36,807 bases of DNA from Acidobacteriaceae bacterium (GCA_025934135.1 JAICYR010000013.1:1-36807), one strand, 5' to 3'; counted from the first letter of the stretch, positions 25,509 through 34,396 are shown. Program-made: numbers and translations. Notes: a model not told the origin generated them from the letters alone.

Positions 25509-27278
25509 ATGAAATTCATGCCTCGTGGTATCGGCGTCAGCGCCCTTGCTGTTCTGTTTGTCGTCACTTCCCTTTCCGCTTCGGCGCAGACGAAGGCTTC
25601 ACACACACATAAAGCACGGGCGTGGTGGGACAACGCCGTGATCTATGAGATTTATCCACGCAGCTTTCAGGATTCGAATGGCGATGGCGTGGGCGACCTG
25701 AACGGCATTATGTCTCGGCTGGACTACCTTAGGGTGCTGGGCGTGGACGCGATCTGGCTGACTCCGATCTACCCCTCGCCGCAGGTGGATTTTGGGTATG
25801 ACATTTCCGACTACCGCGCCATTGATCCGCAATACGGGACGCTAGCGGATTTTGACCGGCTGCAACAGCAGGCGAAGCAGCGCAAGATTGGCGTGATTAT
25901 GGATCTCGTGCTGAATCACACGTCGGACAAGCACCGGTGGTTTATTGAGTCAGCGAGCTCGCGGACGAATCCCAAGGCGAACTGGTATGTGTGGAATGAC
26001 GGCAAGATGGTGAATGGCAAGCGGGAGCCGCCGAACAACTGGATTTCGCTGTTTGGAGGGTCGGCGTGGCAGTGGGACCCGGCGCGCAAACAGTATTACT
26101 ACCACGAGTTTTATGTGCAGCAACCGGACCTGAACTGGCGGAATCCACAGGTGCGGAAAGCCATGTATGACGTGGAGCGGTACTGGATTCATCGCGGTGC
26201 GGCGGGTTTCCGGCTGGACGCGATTACATCGCTGTTTGAGGACCCGTCGCTGGCGAACGAGCCTTACGTGCGGGATGAGAACGGAAAAATCGAGATCAAC
26301 GCTTACGGCGACAAGGAGGTGGACCGGAGCAAGACGGACAATCTTCCCGAAGTAAATGGAGTGCTGAAGCAACTTCGGCAGGCAGCCGATTCGACCAGCG
26401 ACCCGAAATGGGGCCAGAAAGTGGTGCTGATTGGCGAGACATATGTGGGCTCGATTGCCGATCTGCGGAAGCTGTATGGGCCGCATAACGACGAGCTGAA
26501 TCTGCCGATGGACACGCAGGTGGGCTTCATCAACAAGCTGGACGCGGCGGTGTTCCGCAAAAAGATAACCGAGGCGGAGACGGATCTGAACGGGAACGAG
26601 CCGCTGTTTGTCTTCGACAACCACGACAATCCGCGCTGGGACCGCTATAGCGATGGAACGCATATGAAGGAGATTGGCCGGATGCTGGCGGCGATCCTGT
26701 TCGCCTCTCGCGATACGGCGATGATGTATTACGGCGACGAGATCGGGATGCAGACGACTCCGCCGACGCGGAAGCAGGATGTGCGGGACCCGATTGGGAT
26801 CAGAGGCTGGCCGAAGGAAAAGGGCCGCGACGGCGAGCGGACGCCGATGCAGTGGAATTCGGGCCCGAACGCGGGCTTTTCCAAGCCAGGAGTAAAGACG
26901 TGGCTGCCGATTCCGAACAACTTCATCACCGTGAATGTGAAGGACGAGGTCCGCGACCCCGACTCGATGCTGAACTGGTACAAGCAAATGATCGCGCTGC
27001 GGAAGTCGAATCCGGCGTTTCGCGGGCGCGAGATGATGCTGAACACGAACAACAATCAGGTGCTGTCGTGGCTGAGGCAGGCAAAGGGAGAGCCAGCGGT
27101 AGTGGTGGCGTGCAATTTTACGGCGCAGCCGCAGACGATTGGTTTCAACCTTTCGGCGTATGGGCTTCACAGCACGCGGGTCAAGACTCTGCTGAAATCG
27201 CCGGGGACGGATGATCCGGCATCGCTTAAGCAGGTGAAGCTACAGGCGTTCGGGGTATACATCGGGCAGGTGGAGTGA
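25509..27278 (+). CDS. Secreted GH13 alpha-glucosidase (oligo-1,6-glucosidase type)
   Basis: 589 aa. ATG 25509 with GGGAG seven bases upstream; an ORF start at 25437 is only frame read-through. Residues 1-26 are a Sec signal peptide (VSALAVLFVVTSLSASAQ), so the enzyme is exported, unlike most oligo-1,6-glucosidases. GH13 motifs: VIYEIYPRSFQDSNGDGVGDL with the metal loop (44-64), VDAIWLTPIYPSP (79-91), MDLVLNHTSDKHRWF (131-145), GFRLDAIT with nucleophile Asp237, VLIGETY with acid/base Glu310 and VFDNHDN with Asp373. The Val in region II of MDLVLNHTSD is typical of alpha-1,6-acting members of the family, but sequence alone cannot separate oligo-1,6-glucosidase, alpha-glucosidase and trehalose-type activities. 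Residues from about 500 form the C-terminal beta domain. Confidence 0.92.
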   Translation: MKFMPRGIGVSALAVLFVVTSLSASAQTKASHTHKARAWWDNAVIYEIYPRSFQDSNGDGVGDLNGIMSRLDYLRVLGVDAIWLTPIYPSPQVDFGYDISDYRAIDPQYGTLADFDRLQQQAKQRKIGVIMDLVLNHTSDKHRWFIESASSRTNPKANWYVWNDGKMVNGKREPPNNWISLFGGSAWQWDPARKQYYYHEFYVQQPDLNWRNPQVRKAMYDVERYWIHRGAAGFRLDAITSLFEDPSLANEPYVRDENGKIEINAYGDKEVDRSKTDNLPEVNGVLKQLRQAADSTSDPKWGQKVVLIGETYVGSIADLRKLYGPHNDELNLPMDTQVGFINKLDAAVFRKKITEAETDLNGNEPLFVFDNHDNPRWDRYSDGTHMKEIGRMLAAILFASRDTAMMYYGDEIGMQTTPPTRKQDVRDPIGIRGWPKEKGRDGERTPMQWNSGPNAGFSKPGVKTWLPIPNNFITVNVKDEVRDPDSMLNWYKQMIALRKSNPAFRGREMMLNTNNNQVLSWLRQAKGEPAVVVACNFTAQPQTIGFNLSAYGLHSTRVKTLLKSPGTDDPASLKQVKLQAFGVYIGQVE

Positions 27279-27428
27279 AAATATGGCTCAGGATTAGGGG
27301 GCAGTGGTCGGAAAAGTGCTGCCTTTCAATTGCAGACGGTAACGAACAGCCATCCTATATAGCTGTTGCTGAACGCATCGGAAGGAAGTTTGCCGTAATG
27401 AGCATTTCACGGCACAGGCATTCGCTTG

Positions 27429-28277
27429 ATGAAGATTCCATGGCACAGGCGGTGGAGAGAATTCGCAAGGGACCTCTGGCGTGAAATTCAGGACAACAAC
27501 GTGCTCGACGGCGCGGCTGTTCTGGCGTTCTTCTTTGTGCTGTCGGTTTTCCCAGCGCTGATCTTCGTCCTTTCCGTACTCCCTTCCCTCTCGATCCCCC
27601 ACCTGCAGCAGGCCATTCTGGATCTTCTCCACCAGGTTCTGCCGCCGCAGTCCGCGAACTTTTTTGAGGTGACGATACGGTACGTCGGGTCCAGAGGAGG
27701 CAACGGGCTGCTAACGTTTGGACTTGTTTTTGCGCTGTGGTCGGGCTCGGCCGGCTTTTACGCGATCATTGAACAGCTCAACGTAATTAGCCACGTCACG
27801 GAGCAGAGGCCCTTCTGGAAGGCGCGAGGACTCGCGATTCTTCTGCTGTTGTTCTTTGCTCTGCTGATGATTGTCGCCCTATCGCTGGCGATATTCGGAG
27901 GCGGGATTCAGTCGTGGGTGGCGTCGATCATCGGCTGGAGCCAGCCGTTACGAGTCTTCTTTGCGACTCTCCGTTGGATCATTCTTGCTGTGGCCTTGCT
28001 GCTGGGCCTTGCCGTAACGTACCGGTTCGGGCCCAGTGTAAAGGGTGAGTTCCGGTTCCTGTCGCCCGGCAGCGCGACTGCCGCCATTTTGATAGCGCTT
28101 GTCTCGATGGGATTTCGATTCTATGTATCGAGGTTCGGCAGTTACGACGCCACCTACGGCAGCCTCGCCGCCATCATTGTGCTGATGCTGTGGACTTATA
28201 TGGCTGGAATTGCGCTTCTGGTGGGCTGGGAAATTAACAAAATCTGGCCTCCGCGCGAATCCAGGTCATTCAAATGA
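27429..28277 (+). CDS. YihY/BrkB-family membrane protein
   Basis: 282 aa with six hydrophobic segments. After a basic N-terminus (HRRWREFARDLWREIQDNNV) comes the family entry LDGAAVLAFFFVLSVFPALI, then LWSGSAGFYAIIEQLNVI, a loop KARGLAILLLLFFALLM, RFGPSVKGEFRFLSPGSATA and the C-terminal YDATYGSLAAIIVLMLWTYM, all characteristic of the UPF0761 / YihY / RNase-BN-misnamed family. Function is unknown; the old ribonuclease BN label is wrong for this family. The start was set at ATG 27429 rather than the TTG one codon before it; no strong Shine-Dalgarno sequence is present. It lies 150 bases after the GH13 gene on the same strand, and may have its own promoter. Confidence 0.88.
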   Translation: MKIPWHRRWREFARDLWREIQDNNVLDGAAVLAFFFVLSVFPALIFVLSVLPSLSIPHLQQAILDLLHQVLPPQSANFFEVTIRYVGSRGGNGLLTFGLVFALWSGSAGFYAIIEQLNVISHVTEQRPFWKARGLAILLLLFFALLMIVALSLAIFGGGIQSWVASIIGWSQPLRVFFATLRWIILAVALLLGLAVTYRFGPSVKGEFRFLSPGSATAAILIALVSMGFRFYVSRFGSYDATYGSLAAIIVLMLWTYMAGIALLVGWEINKIWPPRESRSFK

Positions 28278-28428
28278 ATTGCGGGCCGCGTCACTCACAT
28301 TCCGCATTGCCGCTAATGCGTGCAGAAGGTTGATGAGTGCATTGTCGATTTTCTATTCGCTAAATACATGGGAGAAATTCTCTCGAAGCCTGGGTAATTC
28401 TTACCGCGATTGGTATGGAATTCCAGCA

Positions 28429-31167
28429 TTAATACGATTTTACGGTTAGGGTAACGGGAACCGAGTGCGTAAGAGCCGCGCCACTTCCCGTCGTAGTCGC
28501 CGTCACTGCAACCTGATATACGCCGGGTGGGGTACCGCCAGTGTCAGTGGGAGATCCGCATCCGGCCAGCATCCCAGCGGCCGCAAGCAAAACGTTGGCA
28601 GTCAGAAATACAGCCAGCATCTTCGCCAGCAAGCCTCGCCGACGACGCCGAAAACCGAGCAAGATGACAAACGCCAGCACACCAGGTATCCGCGCGATCC
28701 CAGTCGCTGCGCTGGCGTGAATCGCATGCGGAGACGTAGTCTGAATCACGAGCGTGGCCTCTCCCTGCCCGTTCGTCAGGGAATCTGGACTGAACTGGCA
28801 AGATGTCTCCGCAGGAAGTCCCGTACAGCTCAGTGCAAGCTGTTCACTGAAGCCCCGCAAGCTAGTCACATACACTTTCGTCTTAGCTTTATCTCCTGGA
28901 TAGACAGAAACCGATCCCGGCTTCACGTTAATCGTAAAATCTCCCGTGACTGGAGGAGCCTGGATGACGACCGGAACCGGGTTGCAATTGCTCACAGAGT
29001 AGATGGAGCTTCCGCTATACGTGCAGGTGAGGTTGTAGCTTCCGTCGGGAAGGGAGGCGGGAGTCAGGTTTGCAATTCCGCCCACGAGTGTGGCGGTGCC
29101 GATGGCAGAAGCGCCGTTGTAGAAAGTGACAACGCCAGTGGGAGTGCTGGGACCGGGCAGCGTGGCGGGGGAGACGGTCGCAGAGAGCGCGACCCGGGAA
29201 CCGTAGGTAGAAACCGCCGGAGTGACGGTCAAGACAGAGGTTGTCGGAAGGGCGTTGACGACTTCGGAGCAGGTTGCCGAACTCGCGGCAAAGAGTCCGG
29301 TCGGCGTGTAGGTCGCTACAATGGTGTGCGTCCCAGCGACCGAGCCGGTGTAGGTGAAGCTGGTTGTGCCATTGAGAAGACCTTCTGTTGCAACGGTGGC
29401 TCCGTTGTCGGTGAACGTGATGGAACCCGTGGGCGTGCCATTGGCAGACATAACCGTGGCCGCAAACACGCTGGTTTTGTATGCGTCGATCGGGTTCGGC
29501 AGGCATGAAAGCGTGGTGGTGGTCGCGTACCCGTTGATCACCTGAGTCAGCGAAGCCGTGCTCGCATTAAAGCTGCCTGTAGGTTCGTAGCTGGCAGTGA
29601 TGTTGTGACTGCCGATTGCAAGCGAACTCGTGCTGAAGCTGGATGATCCAGTACTAGAAACCGTTTGCGTCGAGAGAGGAGTGGTCCCATCCAGGAACTG
29701 AATGCTGCCTGTGGGTATCCCTGAGTCTGTGGTCAGTTGAGCCGTAAAAGTGACGCTCTGTCCAAACGCAGCAGGATTGAGAGAGCTGGTCAACGTCTCT
29801 AAGGTACCGCAATTGCTGGATGCGCCTGGGTATTCGTAAGCCCCCATATCGATAACGCAACCCTTGCCGGTAGCATCCTGCACGCGGGGATTACCGGCGA
29901 GGTCACTCGTCAAGTCGATCCCGTAGGGCGTCAGCATAGCGAGTGCCTGGTTGTTCCCGGTGTCTATGGCGGGAGAGCCTGATTGAAGTTGGAAGTCGTT
30001 ATTCGCAGGGTTAACGAAGACCGGATCGACAGAGATGTTTCCGGCCGCGCCTGCGCCATTGGCGCAAGAGGAATCGTAAGCTGGACCGGATGGGTTGAAG
30101 ACATCGTTATTCTCCACGAGCATGGGGCCAGGCGAGAGATATGCGTATAGACCATTGCAGATGAGAAGCGGGTTTGAACCTGTGCCGTAGAGGATGTTGT
30201 TGACAAAGGAAAACTTGCTGACGTCTCCATCGATCAAGACTTGCGATGCTGTTTGGTTGAATGCCCTTGATGACGTCGTGTTATTCGCAAAGGTGTTGTT
30301 GGCAATTACTCCATAAAATGGCGGTGCCCCGTCGGGGATGGCCAGGTAAAGACCTCCCGTGCCATCATACCCAGTGATGCTGCCGGAAATAGAATTGCCG
30401 TAGACAAGATTCTGGCTAAAGATAATACTTTCGGAGTTGTACATCTGAACCGCACCCTGCGAGGAGACATTGTTCCGGATGGTGTTGCTAACGATGACGT
30501 TTCCATTGGACACCCAAATCAAAATGGCGGCGGCATCGTCTCCGTTAGTCGTGTTGCTTTCGATCGTGTTTCCGAAGACCGAATTGAATAGTGCGGTGCC
30601 GGATTGATTGCCTTCTAGGGCGAGCGCGACCCCGTCCCAACAATAAGCGTTTGTGGCTAAAGAGGTCGCACTGATAGTGTTTCCTTGAATCAAGGCGGCG
30701 CCCCAATAGACTTCGATCCCATTGCATTGGTTGTAAGTGATGATGTTGTTCAGAATGGTGGGAGACGCTTCTGATATATATATCCCTCCGCCAGCCGACG
30801 AGTTAAAGGTGTTAGGCCCCCCATTTCGGATGGTGAAGTTTGAAAGAATGCTGGTTCGACTCTCGTTGCTCTGAAAGGCCACAACTGCAAATCCAGGGGC
30901 TGCTCCTCCATCGATGATGGTGCTGGCCGCGCCACCGGAACTGGTGACCGTGATGGCTTTGCCATTGAAGTTAATGTTTTCGTTGTAAGTGCCAGGATCA
31001 ACGAGGACCGTGTCACCATCCTTGGCTGCATCGATGCCGGACTGGATGGTGGTGTAGGCCTGGCCGGGGCCGACGTGTATCGTTGTCTGTGCCAAGGTTG
31101 CGGTGGCGACCAGAGATAGTTCGCAGAAAAGAGCGAAGCGCAGCGTGCGAAGTAGCTTCGAGAGCAT
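28429..31167 (-). CDS. Secreted right-handed beta-helix protein with Ig-like repeats and a C-terminal hydrophobic/lipobox-like tail
   Basis: 912 aa from ATG 31167, which has AAGG eight bases upstream. Residues 1-26 are a signal peptide (LSLVATATLA-Q). Residues 30-445 are a parallel beta-helix of the pectate-lyase superfamily type: HVGPGQAYTTIQSGIDAAKD at the cap, then Asn-rich coils such as GNTIESNTTNG and SNTIRNN, closing with the VIDMGAYEYPG signature of such surface proteins. Three Ig-like repeats follow (about 455-545, 550-637, 642-735), each with a PTGSIxFxD/N core, then one beta domain with cysteines. The tail holds a hydrophobic stretch, FRRRRR, a second hydrophobic stretch ending LAGC (Cys870) and a short strand-rich end. 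Probably an adhesin or glycan-binding surface protein; no catalytic residues can be assigned. It is less GC-rich than its neighbours. Confidence 0.85.
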   Translation of the reverse strand: MLSKLLRTLRFALFCELSLVATATLAQTTIHVGPGQAYTTIQSGIDAAKDGDTVLVDPGTYNENINFNGKAITVTSSGGAASTIIDGGAAPGFAVVAFQSNESRTSILSNFTIRNGGPNTFNSSAGGGIYISEASPTILNNIITYNQCNGIEVYWGAALIQGNTISATSLATNAYCWDGVALALEGNQSGTALFNSVFGNTIESNTTNGDDAAAILIWVSNGNVIVSNTIRNNVSSQGAVQMYNSESIIFSQNLVYGNSISGSITGYDGTGGLYLAIPDGAPPFYGVIANNTFANNTTSSRAFNQTASQVLIDGDVSKFSFVNNILYGTGSNPLLICNGLYAYLSPGPMLVENNDVFNPSGPAYDSSCANGAGAAGNISVDPVFVNPANNDFQLQSGSPAIDTGNNQALAMLTPYGIDLTSDLAGNPRVQDATGKGCVIDMGAYEYPGASSNCGTLETLTSSLNPAAFGQSVTFTAQLTTDSGIPTGSIQFLDGTTPLSTQTVSSTGSSSFSTSSLAIGSHNITASYEPTGSFNASTASLTQVINGYATTTTLSCLPNPIDAYKTSVFAATVMSANGTPTGSITFTDNGATVATEGLLNGTTSFTYTGSVAGTHTIVATYTPTGLFAASSATCSEVVNALPTTSVLTVTPAVSTYGSRVALSATVSPATLPGPSTPTGVVTFYNGASAIGTATLVGGIANLTPASLPDGSYNLTCTYSGSSIYSVSNCNPVPVVIQAPPVTGDFTINVKPGSVSVYPGDKAKTKVYVTSLRGFSEQLALSCTGLPAETSCQFSPDSLTNGQGEATLVIQTTSPHAIHASAATGIARIPGVLAFVILLGFRRRRRGLLAKMLAVFLTANVLLAAAGMLAGCGSPTDTGGTPPGVYQVAVTATTTGSGAALTHSVPVTLTVKSY

Positions 31168-31193
31168 TTCGGGGCCTTGGTTGTTTTGGCCGA

Positions 31194-31199
31194 AGTATA
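31194..31199 (-). promoter_or_regulatory. Putative -10 element of the beta-helix gene
   Basis: TATACT on the minus strand, 26 bases before ATG 31167. The best -35-like sequence, TTGTAC, is about 21 bases further upstream, which is too far for a standard promoter. Confidence 0.3.
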
Positions 31200-31426
31200 A
31201 ATCGCGTACTGCGGAAATCGGTACAAAAAATGCGGATTTTATCGTGAACTCTTCTGGGTGGAGGACAAATCGCTGACGCACTCATTATGCTTGGCCGCTA
31301 TTTCGAGCACGACATGGCCGTCCAGCCTAGCCTCAAATCGTAGTCCAACTTGGCTTGAGAGTGAGATTTCTGGGCTACTCAGCGGGCACTTTCGGCCAGC
31401 CCTAAGCGCCTGTCTCCCTCGCTCGC

Positions 31427-31455
31427 TTGCTCACCGCGATAGGCGGGCCTATACT
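31427..31455 (+). promoter_or_regulatory. Putative sigma-70 promoter of the glutamate dehydrogenase gene
   Basis: TTGCTC (31427-31432), a 17-base spacer and TATACT (31450-31455). Transcription would start near 31462, giving a leader of about 110 bases that contains the tandem repeats. The 404-base gap between 31167 and 31572 otherwise holds only the -10 element of the beta-helix gene; I see nothing else between 31200 and 31426. Confidence 0.5.
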
Positions 31456-31469
31456 CCATTGGTTTGGCC

Positions 31470-31536
31470 GGAATGCGGCCAGGGCCGGAATGCGGCCAGG
31501 GCTGAATGCGGTCAGGGCTGGAATGCGGCTACGGCC
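31470..31536 (+). repeat. Tandem array of four 17-bp units in the gdh leader
   Basis: Units at 31470-31486, 31487-31503, 31504-31519 (one base shorter) and 31520-31536, consensus GGAATGCGGCCAGGGCC. Units one and two are identical but for the last base; three and four have diverged. Together with the preceding GGCC each unit can fold as GGCCG-GAATG-CGGCC, perfectly for units one and two and with G-U pairs for the others. Confidence 0.9.
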
Positions 31537-31571
31537 GAAAGTCCGGCGCATCCAAGAGGGGTGGGGTGATT

Positions 31572-32837
31572 ATGGCGTCCGTCACACTTGAGCACGAGAT
31601 CAATCCATGGGAAGCGCAAGCGGCGCGCTTTGATTTTGCCGCGCGCAAACTGAATCTGGACGAGGGGTTGTGGAAGGTGCTGCGGTATCCTTCGCGCGAG
31701 ATCATCGTCCATTTTCCGGTGTCGATGGATGACGGGCGGATCGAGGTTTTCACGGGTTTCCGGGTGCAACACTCGCAGGCGCGCGGGCCGGGCAAAGGAG
31801 GCATCCGGTATACGCCGGACGTGAACCTGGACGAGGTGCGCGCGCTGGCCAGTTGGATGACCTGGAAGTGCGCGGTGGTGAACATTCCGTTTGGTGGGGC
31901 CAAGGGCGGGGTGATCTGCGACCCGAAGAAGATGTCGATGGGCGAGCTGGAGCGGATGACGCGCCGCTACACGGCGGAGATTATTGAATTTCTCGGGCCG
32001 GAGAAGGACGTGCCCGCGCCGGATGTGAACACGAATGAGCAGGTGATGGCGTGGATCATGGACACGTATTCGATGCACATGCGCCAGACGGTGACGAGCG
32101 TGGTGACGGGCAAGCCGATTAACATTGGTGGATCGCGCGGGCGGCGGGAGGCGACGGGGCGCGGCGTAAGCGTGATCTGTGACCAGGCGCTCAAGTATTT
32201 GCGGATCCAGCGCGATGGGTGCCGTGTGATTGTGCAGGGGTTTGGGAATGTCGGCTCGAACGCGGCACATCTCTTGCAGGAGAAGGGCTACAGAATTATC
32301 GGGGTGGTGGAGTATGACGGCGCGCTTTACAACCCGAACGGCATCGACGTGGGCGCGTTGATGGAGTATCGGCAGAGGAATGGCTCGGTGCTGGGCTTCA
32401 AGGAGGCCGAAGCCGCCGATTCCGATGAGATCTTTACCTCGGAGTGCGAAATTCTGATTCCCGCGGCGACGGAGAACGTGATCACCAGCCGAAATGCAGA
32501 GCGCATCCGCGCAAAGATTGTTTGCGAAGGCGCGAACGGGCCGACAACGGCCGTGGCGGATGAGATTCTCACGCAGAAGAATGTGTTCGTGATTCCGGAC
32601 ATTCTGGCCAATGCGGGTGGCGTGACGGCCTCTTACTTTGAGTGGGTGCAGGACCGGCAGGGCTACTTCTGGAAAGAGTCGCTCGTGATTGAGCAGCTTG
32701 AAGCTATTCTGTCGGAGAGCTTTGATGCTGTGATGCGCTACTCGGAAACGCACGGTGTGAACAACCGGATTGCCGCGTACATGCTGGCGATTGATCGCGT
32801 GGCGTTCACCATCAAGCAACGCGGACTGTACGCCTAG
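31572..32837 (+). CDS. Glutamate dehydrogenase (Glu/Leu/Phe/Val dehydrogenase family)
   Basis: 421 aa, the usual size of the hexameric enzyme that interconverts glutamate and 2-oxoglutarate plus ammonia. Family motifs: [19 protein letters not shown] (62-80) with Lys75, [21 protein letters not shown] with Lys99 and the catalytic Lys111, [29 protein letters not shown], the dinucleotide loop [11 protein letters not shown] and [15 protein letters not shown] near the C-terminus. The residue after the second nucleotide-fold strand (GVVEYDG) is acidic, which tends to favour NAD+, an inference. ATG 31572 has GGGGTG four bases and AGAGGGG ten bases upstream; the frame is open further back through the tandem repeats, but those 22 residues are not conserved-looking. 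A branched-chain amino-acid dehydrogenase is less likely on motif grounds. Confidence 0.92.
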   Translation: MASVTLEHEINPWEAQAARFDFAARKLNLDEGLWKVLRYPSREIIVHFPVSMDDGRIEVFTGFRVQHSQARGPGKGGIRYTPDVNLDEVRALASWMTWKCAVVNIPFGGAKGGVICDPKKMSMGELERMTRRYTAEIIEFLGPEKDVPAPDVNTNEQVMAWIMDTYSMHMRQTVTSVVTGKPINIGGSRGRREATGRGVSVICDQALKYLRIQRDGCRVIVQGFGNVGSNAAHLLQEKGYRIIGVVEYDGALYNPNGIDVGALMEYRQRNGSVLGFKEAEAADSDEIFTSECEILIPAATENVITSRNAERIRAKIVCEGANGPTTAVADEILTQKNVFVIPDILANAGGVTASYFEWVQDRQGYFWKESLVIEQLEAILSESFDAVMRYSETHGVNNRIAAYMLAIDRVAFTIKQRGLYA

Positions 32838-32869
32838 CGCACGCACTGAAGAACACGCAACTTGTTCCT

Positions 32870-32893
32870 CCCACAAGCAAAGGCGCTTGTGGG
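32870..32893. terminator. Hairpin between convergent gdh and lipoprotein genes
   Basis: A perfect 9-bp stem, CCCACAAGC (32870-32878) with GCTTGTGGG (32885-32893), loop AAAGGC. No T-run follows on either strand. It is placed as a shared terminator, but its GTGGGCCACCC flank also fits the REP-like repeats of this genome. Confidence 0.45.
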
Positions 32894-32925
32894 CCACCCA
32901 TTTTGAAATCTGCTGTGAAGAAGTT

Positions 32926-33492
32926 TTAGCGCACGCGCCAGCCGACGCCTGCCGTCGCCATTACTATCTGGCCCGGTTGAGGGCTGGTGATATCGTGCGC
33001 CATATCCGGGAAGGCGGCCTTCATGGCGTTGGTTTTGACCCAGAGAGGCACCTCGGTCATGGTGGAGTGAAAGGTCACGGTGGTTTCCATTACGTTTCCG
33101 TCCTTCACGGGGGCCGTAAAGTTATCCACGCTCATTACTACGCGGTGTCCGTAGCAGAAGCGAGGAGCGACGCGCGCGCCAAGGGGCGTCAAGCTGTAGC
33201 GCTCGACGTGAAGGCTGAGGTCTTTCAGTTCCTTGAGCAGGCCGGCGTCCTTCATGGCGTCCATTTGCTTTTCCAGGACGCGAGCATCCTTGCCCGGGCT
33301 TACTTCATAGGGGAACCGGATCCCCTTGGGGAACAAGCATTCATTATGATCGGCGAAATAAAGCTCCAAGCCCTTCTTAAGGCTGGCGTGCGTCGGCTTC
33401 AGGCTGTTCGTGCAGCCTGCCGCCAACAGGCCGGCGCAGGCCAGTGCCATGATTTTCAATAGGTTCCATCCACGGGGGCAAAATCGGCTCAT
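32926..33492 (-). CDS. Lipoprotein of unknown function, 188 aa
   Basis: ATG 33492 with AGGAGA about nine bases upstream. Residues 1-26 are a lipoprotein signal: basic start (MSRFCPRGWNLLK), hydrophobic core IMALACAGLL and lipobox LAAGC, so Cys27 would be lipidated. The mature protein is soluble, alpha then beta: THASLKKGLELYFADHNECLFP, MDAMKDAGLLKELKDLSLHV and a C-terminal strand-rich part (RVVMSVDNFTAP, METTVTFHSTMTEVPLWVKT, VMATAGVGWRVR). This resembles proteins in which a short winged-helix-like region precedes a YD-type beta sheet, but I cannot name a family. The frame stays open upstream to 34242 only as the antisense of pgsA. It is divergent from pgsA. Confidence 0.75.
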   Translation of the reverse strand: MSRFCPRGWNLLKIMALACAGLLAAGCTNSLKPTHASLKKGLELYFADHNECLFPKGIRFPYEVSPGKDARVLEKQMDAMKDAGLLKELKDLSLHVERYSLTPLGARVAPRFCYGHRVVMSVDNFTAPVKDGNVMETTVTFHSTMTEVPLWVKTNAMKAAFPDMAHDITSPQPGQIVMATAGVGWRVR

Positions 33493-33663
33493 TCCGCTGT
33501 CTCTCCTCAAACCATCAAACATGAGAGGCATAAAATGTTCAAACAGCGGCCTTGTAGCTTCGCGCGCAACAGCGAAAAACCCCAAAACAGCGGGCGGCGA
33601 GCGCAGCCACGGCGCGTCCTGCAATAATGGCCGTAAGGACACCCTGCTGAAGAGTTGAACCCG

Positions 33664-34311
33664 GTGAATCTGCCGAACTCCATAACGGTGAGCCGCATTG
33701 CGGCGGTCCCCATCCTTATCTGGATGCTCTCGCCACATTTCCCTCACGGCGGCTTTTACGGCGAACAGGAAATTGTGGCGGCGGTGTTCTTCATCCTGGT
33801 TTCGATCTCGGATGGAGTGGATGGGTTTCTGGCGCGACGACGAGGCCAGATCACCACGATGGGGATGCTGCTGGACCCGCTGGCCGACAAGCTGCTCATC
33901 ACCGCGGCAGTTATCGCGCTGGTGGAGTACAACCCTCATGTGGTGAAGCCGTGGATTGCGGTCGTCGTGATCGGGCGCGAGTTTCTGGTGACGGGGCTGC
34001 GGTCCATTGCCTCGGCTGAAGGATTCACGATTCAGGCCAGCGATGTGGGCAAGCTGAAAACGGTGATTCAGATTGTTTCCGTGAGCGTGGCCATTTTGGA
34101 CCACGGCTGGCACGTGTGGCATATTGGCTGGTTTATTATTCCGGTCGATCTGATCGCCGTCGTCGGAATCTACTACATGGCCGGCATCGCAGTAATCTCC
34201 GCCATCGAATATTTCGTGGCTTTCTGGCGCAAGATCGACCACGCCTCCGCAGGAAGCCGCAAGCGGGACAACGCCTTTGTACTGTCGCGCAAGAAGAATG
34301 TGACAGGCTGA
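33664..34311 (+). CDS. pgsA: CDP-diacylglycerol--glycerol-3-phosphate 3-phosphatidyltransferase
   Basis: 215 aa integral membrane enzyme that makes phosphatidylglycerophosphate, the committed step to phosphatidylglycerol and cardiolipin. The CDP-alcohol phosphatidyltransferase motif is complete: SDGVDGFLARRRGQITTMG and LLDPLADKLL, i.e. DxxDGxxAR-x8-GxxxDxxxD with all four aspartates. Further family features are NLPNSITVSRIAAVP at the N-terminus and IVVIGREFLVTGLR-like VVVIGREFLVTGLRSIAS. The start was set at GTG 33664, which gives the standard NLPNSIT N-terminus and has AAGAG nine bases upstream; the TTG at 33655 adds only three residues. The C-terminal 35 residues are a basic cytoplasmic tail. 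Another CDP-alcohol transferase (PgsA2, phosphatidylserine synthase) is possible but less likely. Confidence 0.9.
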   Translation: MNLPNSITVSRIAAVPILIWMLSPHFPHGGFYGEQEIVAAVFFILVSISDGVDGFLARRRGQITTMGMLLDPLADKLLITAAVIALVEYNPHVVKPWIAVVVIGREFLVTGLRSIASAEGFTIQASDVGKLKTVIQIVSVSVAILDHGWHVWHIGWFIIPVDLIAVVGIYYMAGIAVISAIEYFVAFWRKIDHASAGSRKRDNAFVLSRKKNVTG

Positions 34312-34396
34312 GGGACTCCGCGTCCAGCGATACGCGCTTCGCGCATAGGAACCTCTCCCCTCAATAGAAATCCTGCTTCATTGGCCGCGGCGGGCC

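Noticed and set aside
25950-27170. Long minus-strand open frame (406 codons) opposite the GH13 gene
   Set aside because: Antisense shadow, Arg/His/Val-rich, no recognisable domain.
27335-27375. AACAGC...GCTGTT inverted repeat and TATATA upstream of the YihY gene, considered as terminator or promoter
   Set aside because: Six-base stem with an 11-base loop, no T-run, and no -35 element at correct spacing from TATATA.
27279-27484. Short plus-strand frame between the GH13 and YihY genes
   Set aside because: No Shine-Dalgarno sequence, no conserved composition, and it overlaps the YihY start in another frame.
31512-32897. Long minus-strand open frame (461 codons) opposite glutamate dehydrogenase
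   Set aside because: His/Arg/Leu-rich antisense translation without motifs; the plus-strand gene is well defined.
33493-34242. Upstream extension of the lipoprotein frame over pgsA
   Set aside because: The extension is antisense to pgsA, and the lipoprotein signal peptide with its Shine-Dalgarno sequence marks the start at 33492.
34330-34350. Small GCGC-TTC-GCGC palindrome after pgsA, considered as terminator
   Set aside because: Stem of only about four to five base pairs and no T-run; too weak.
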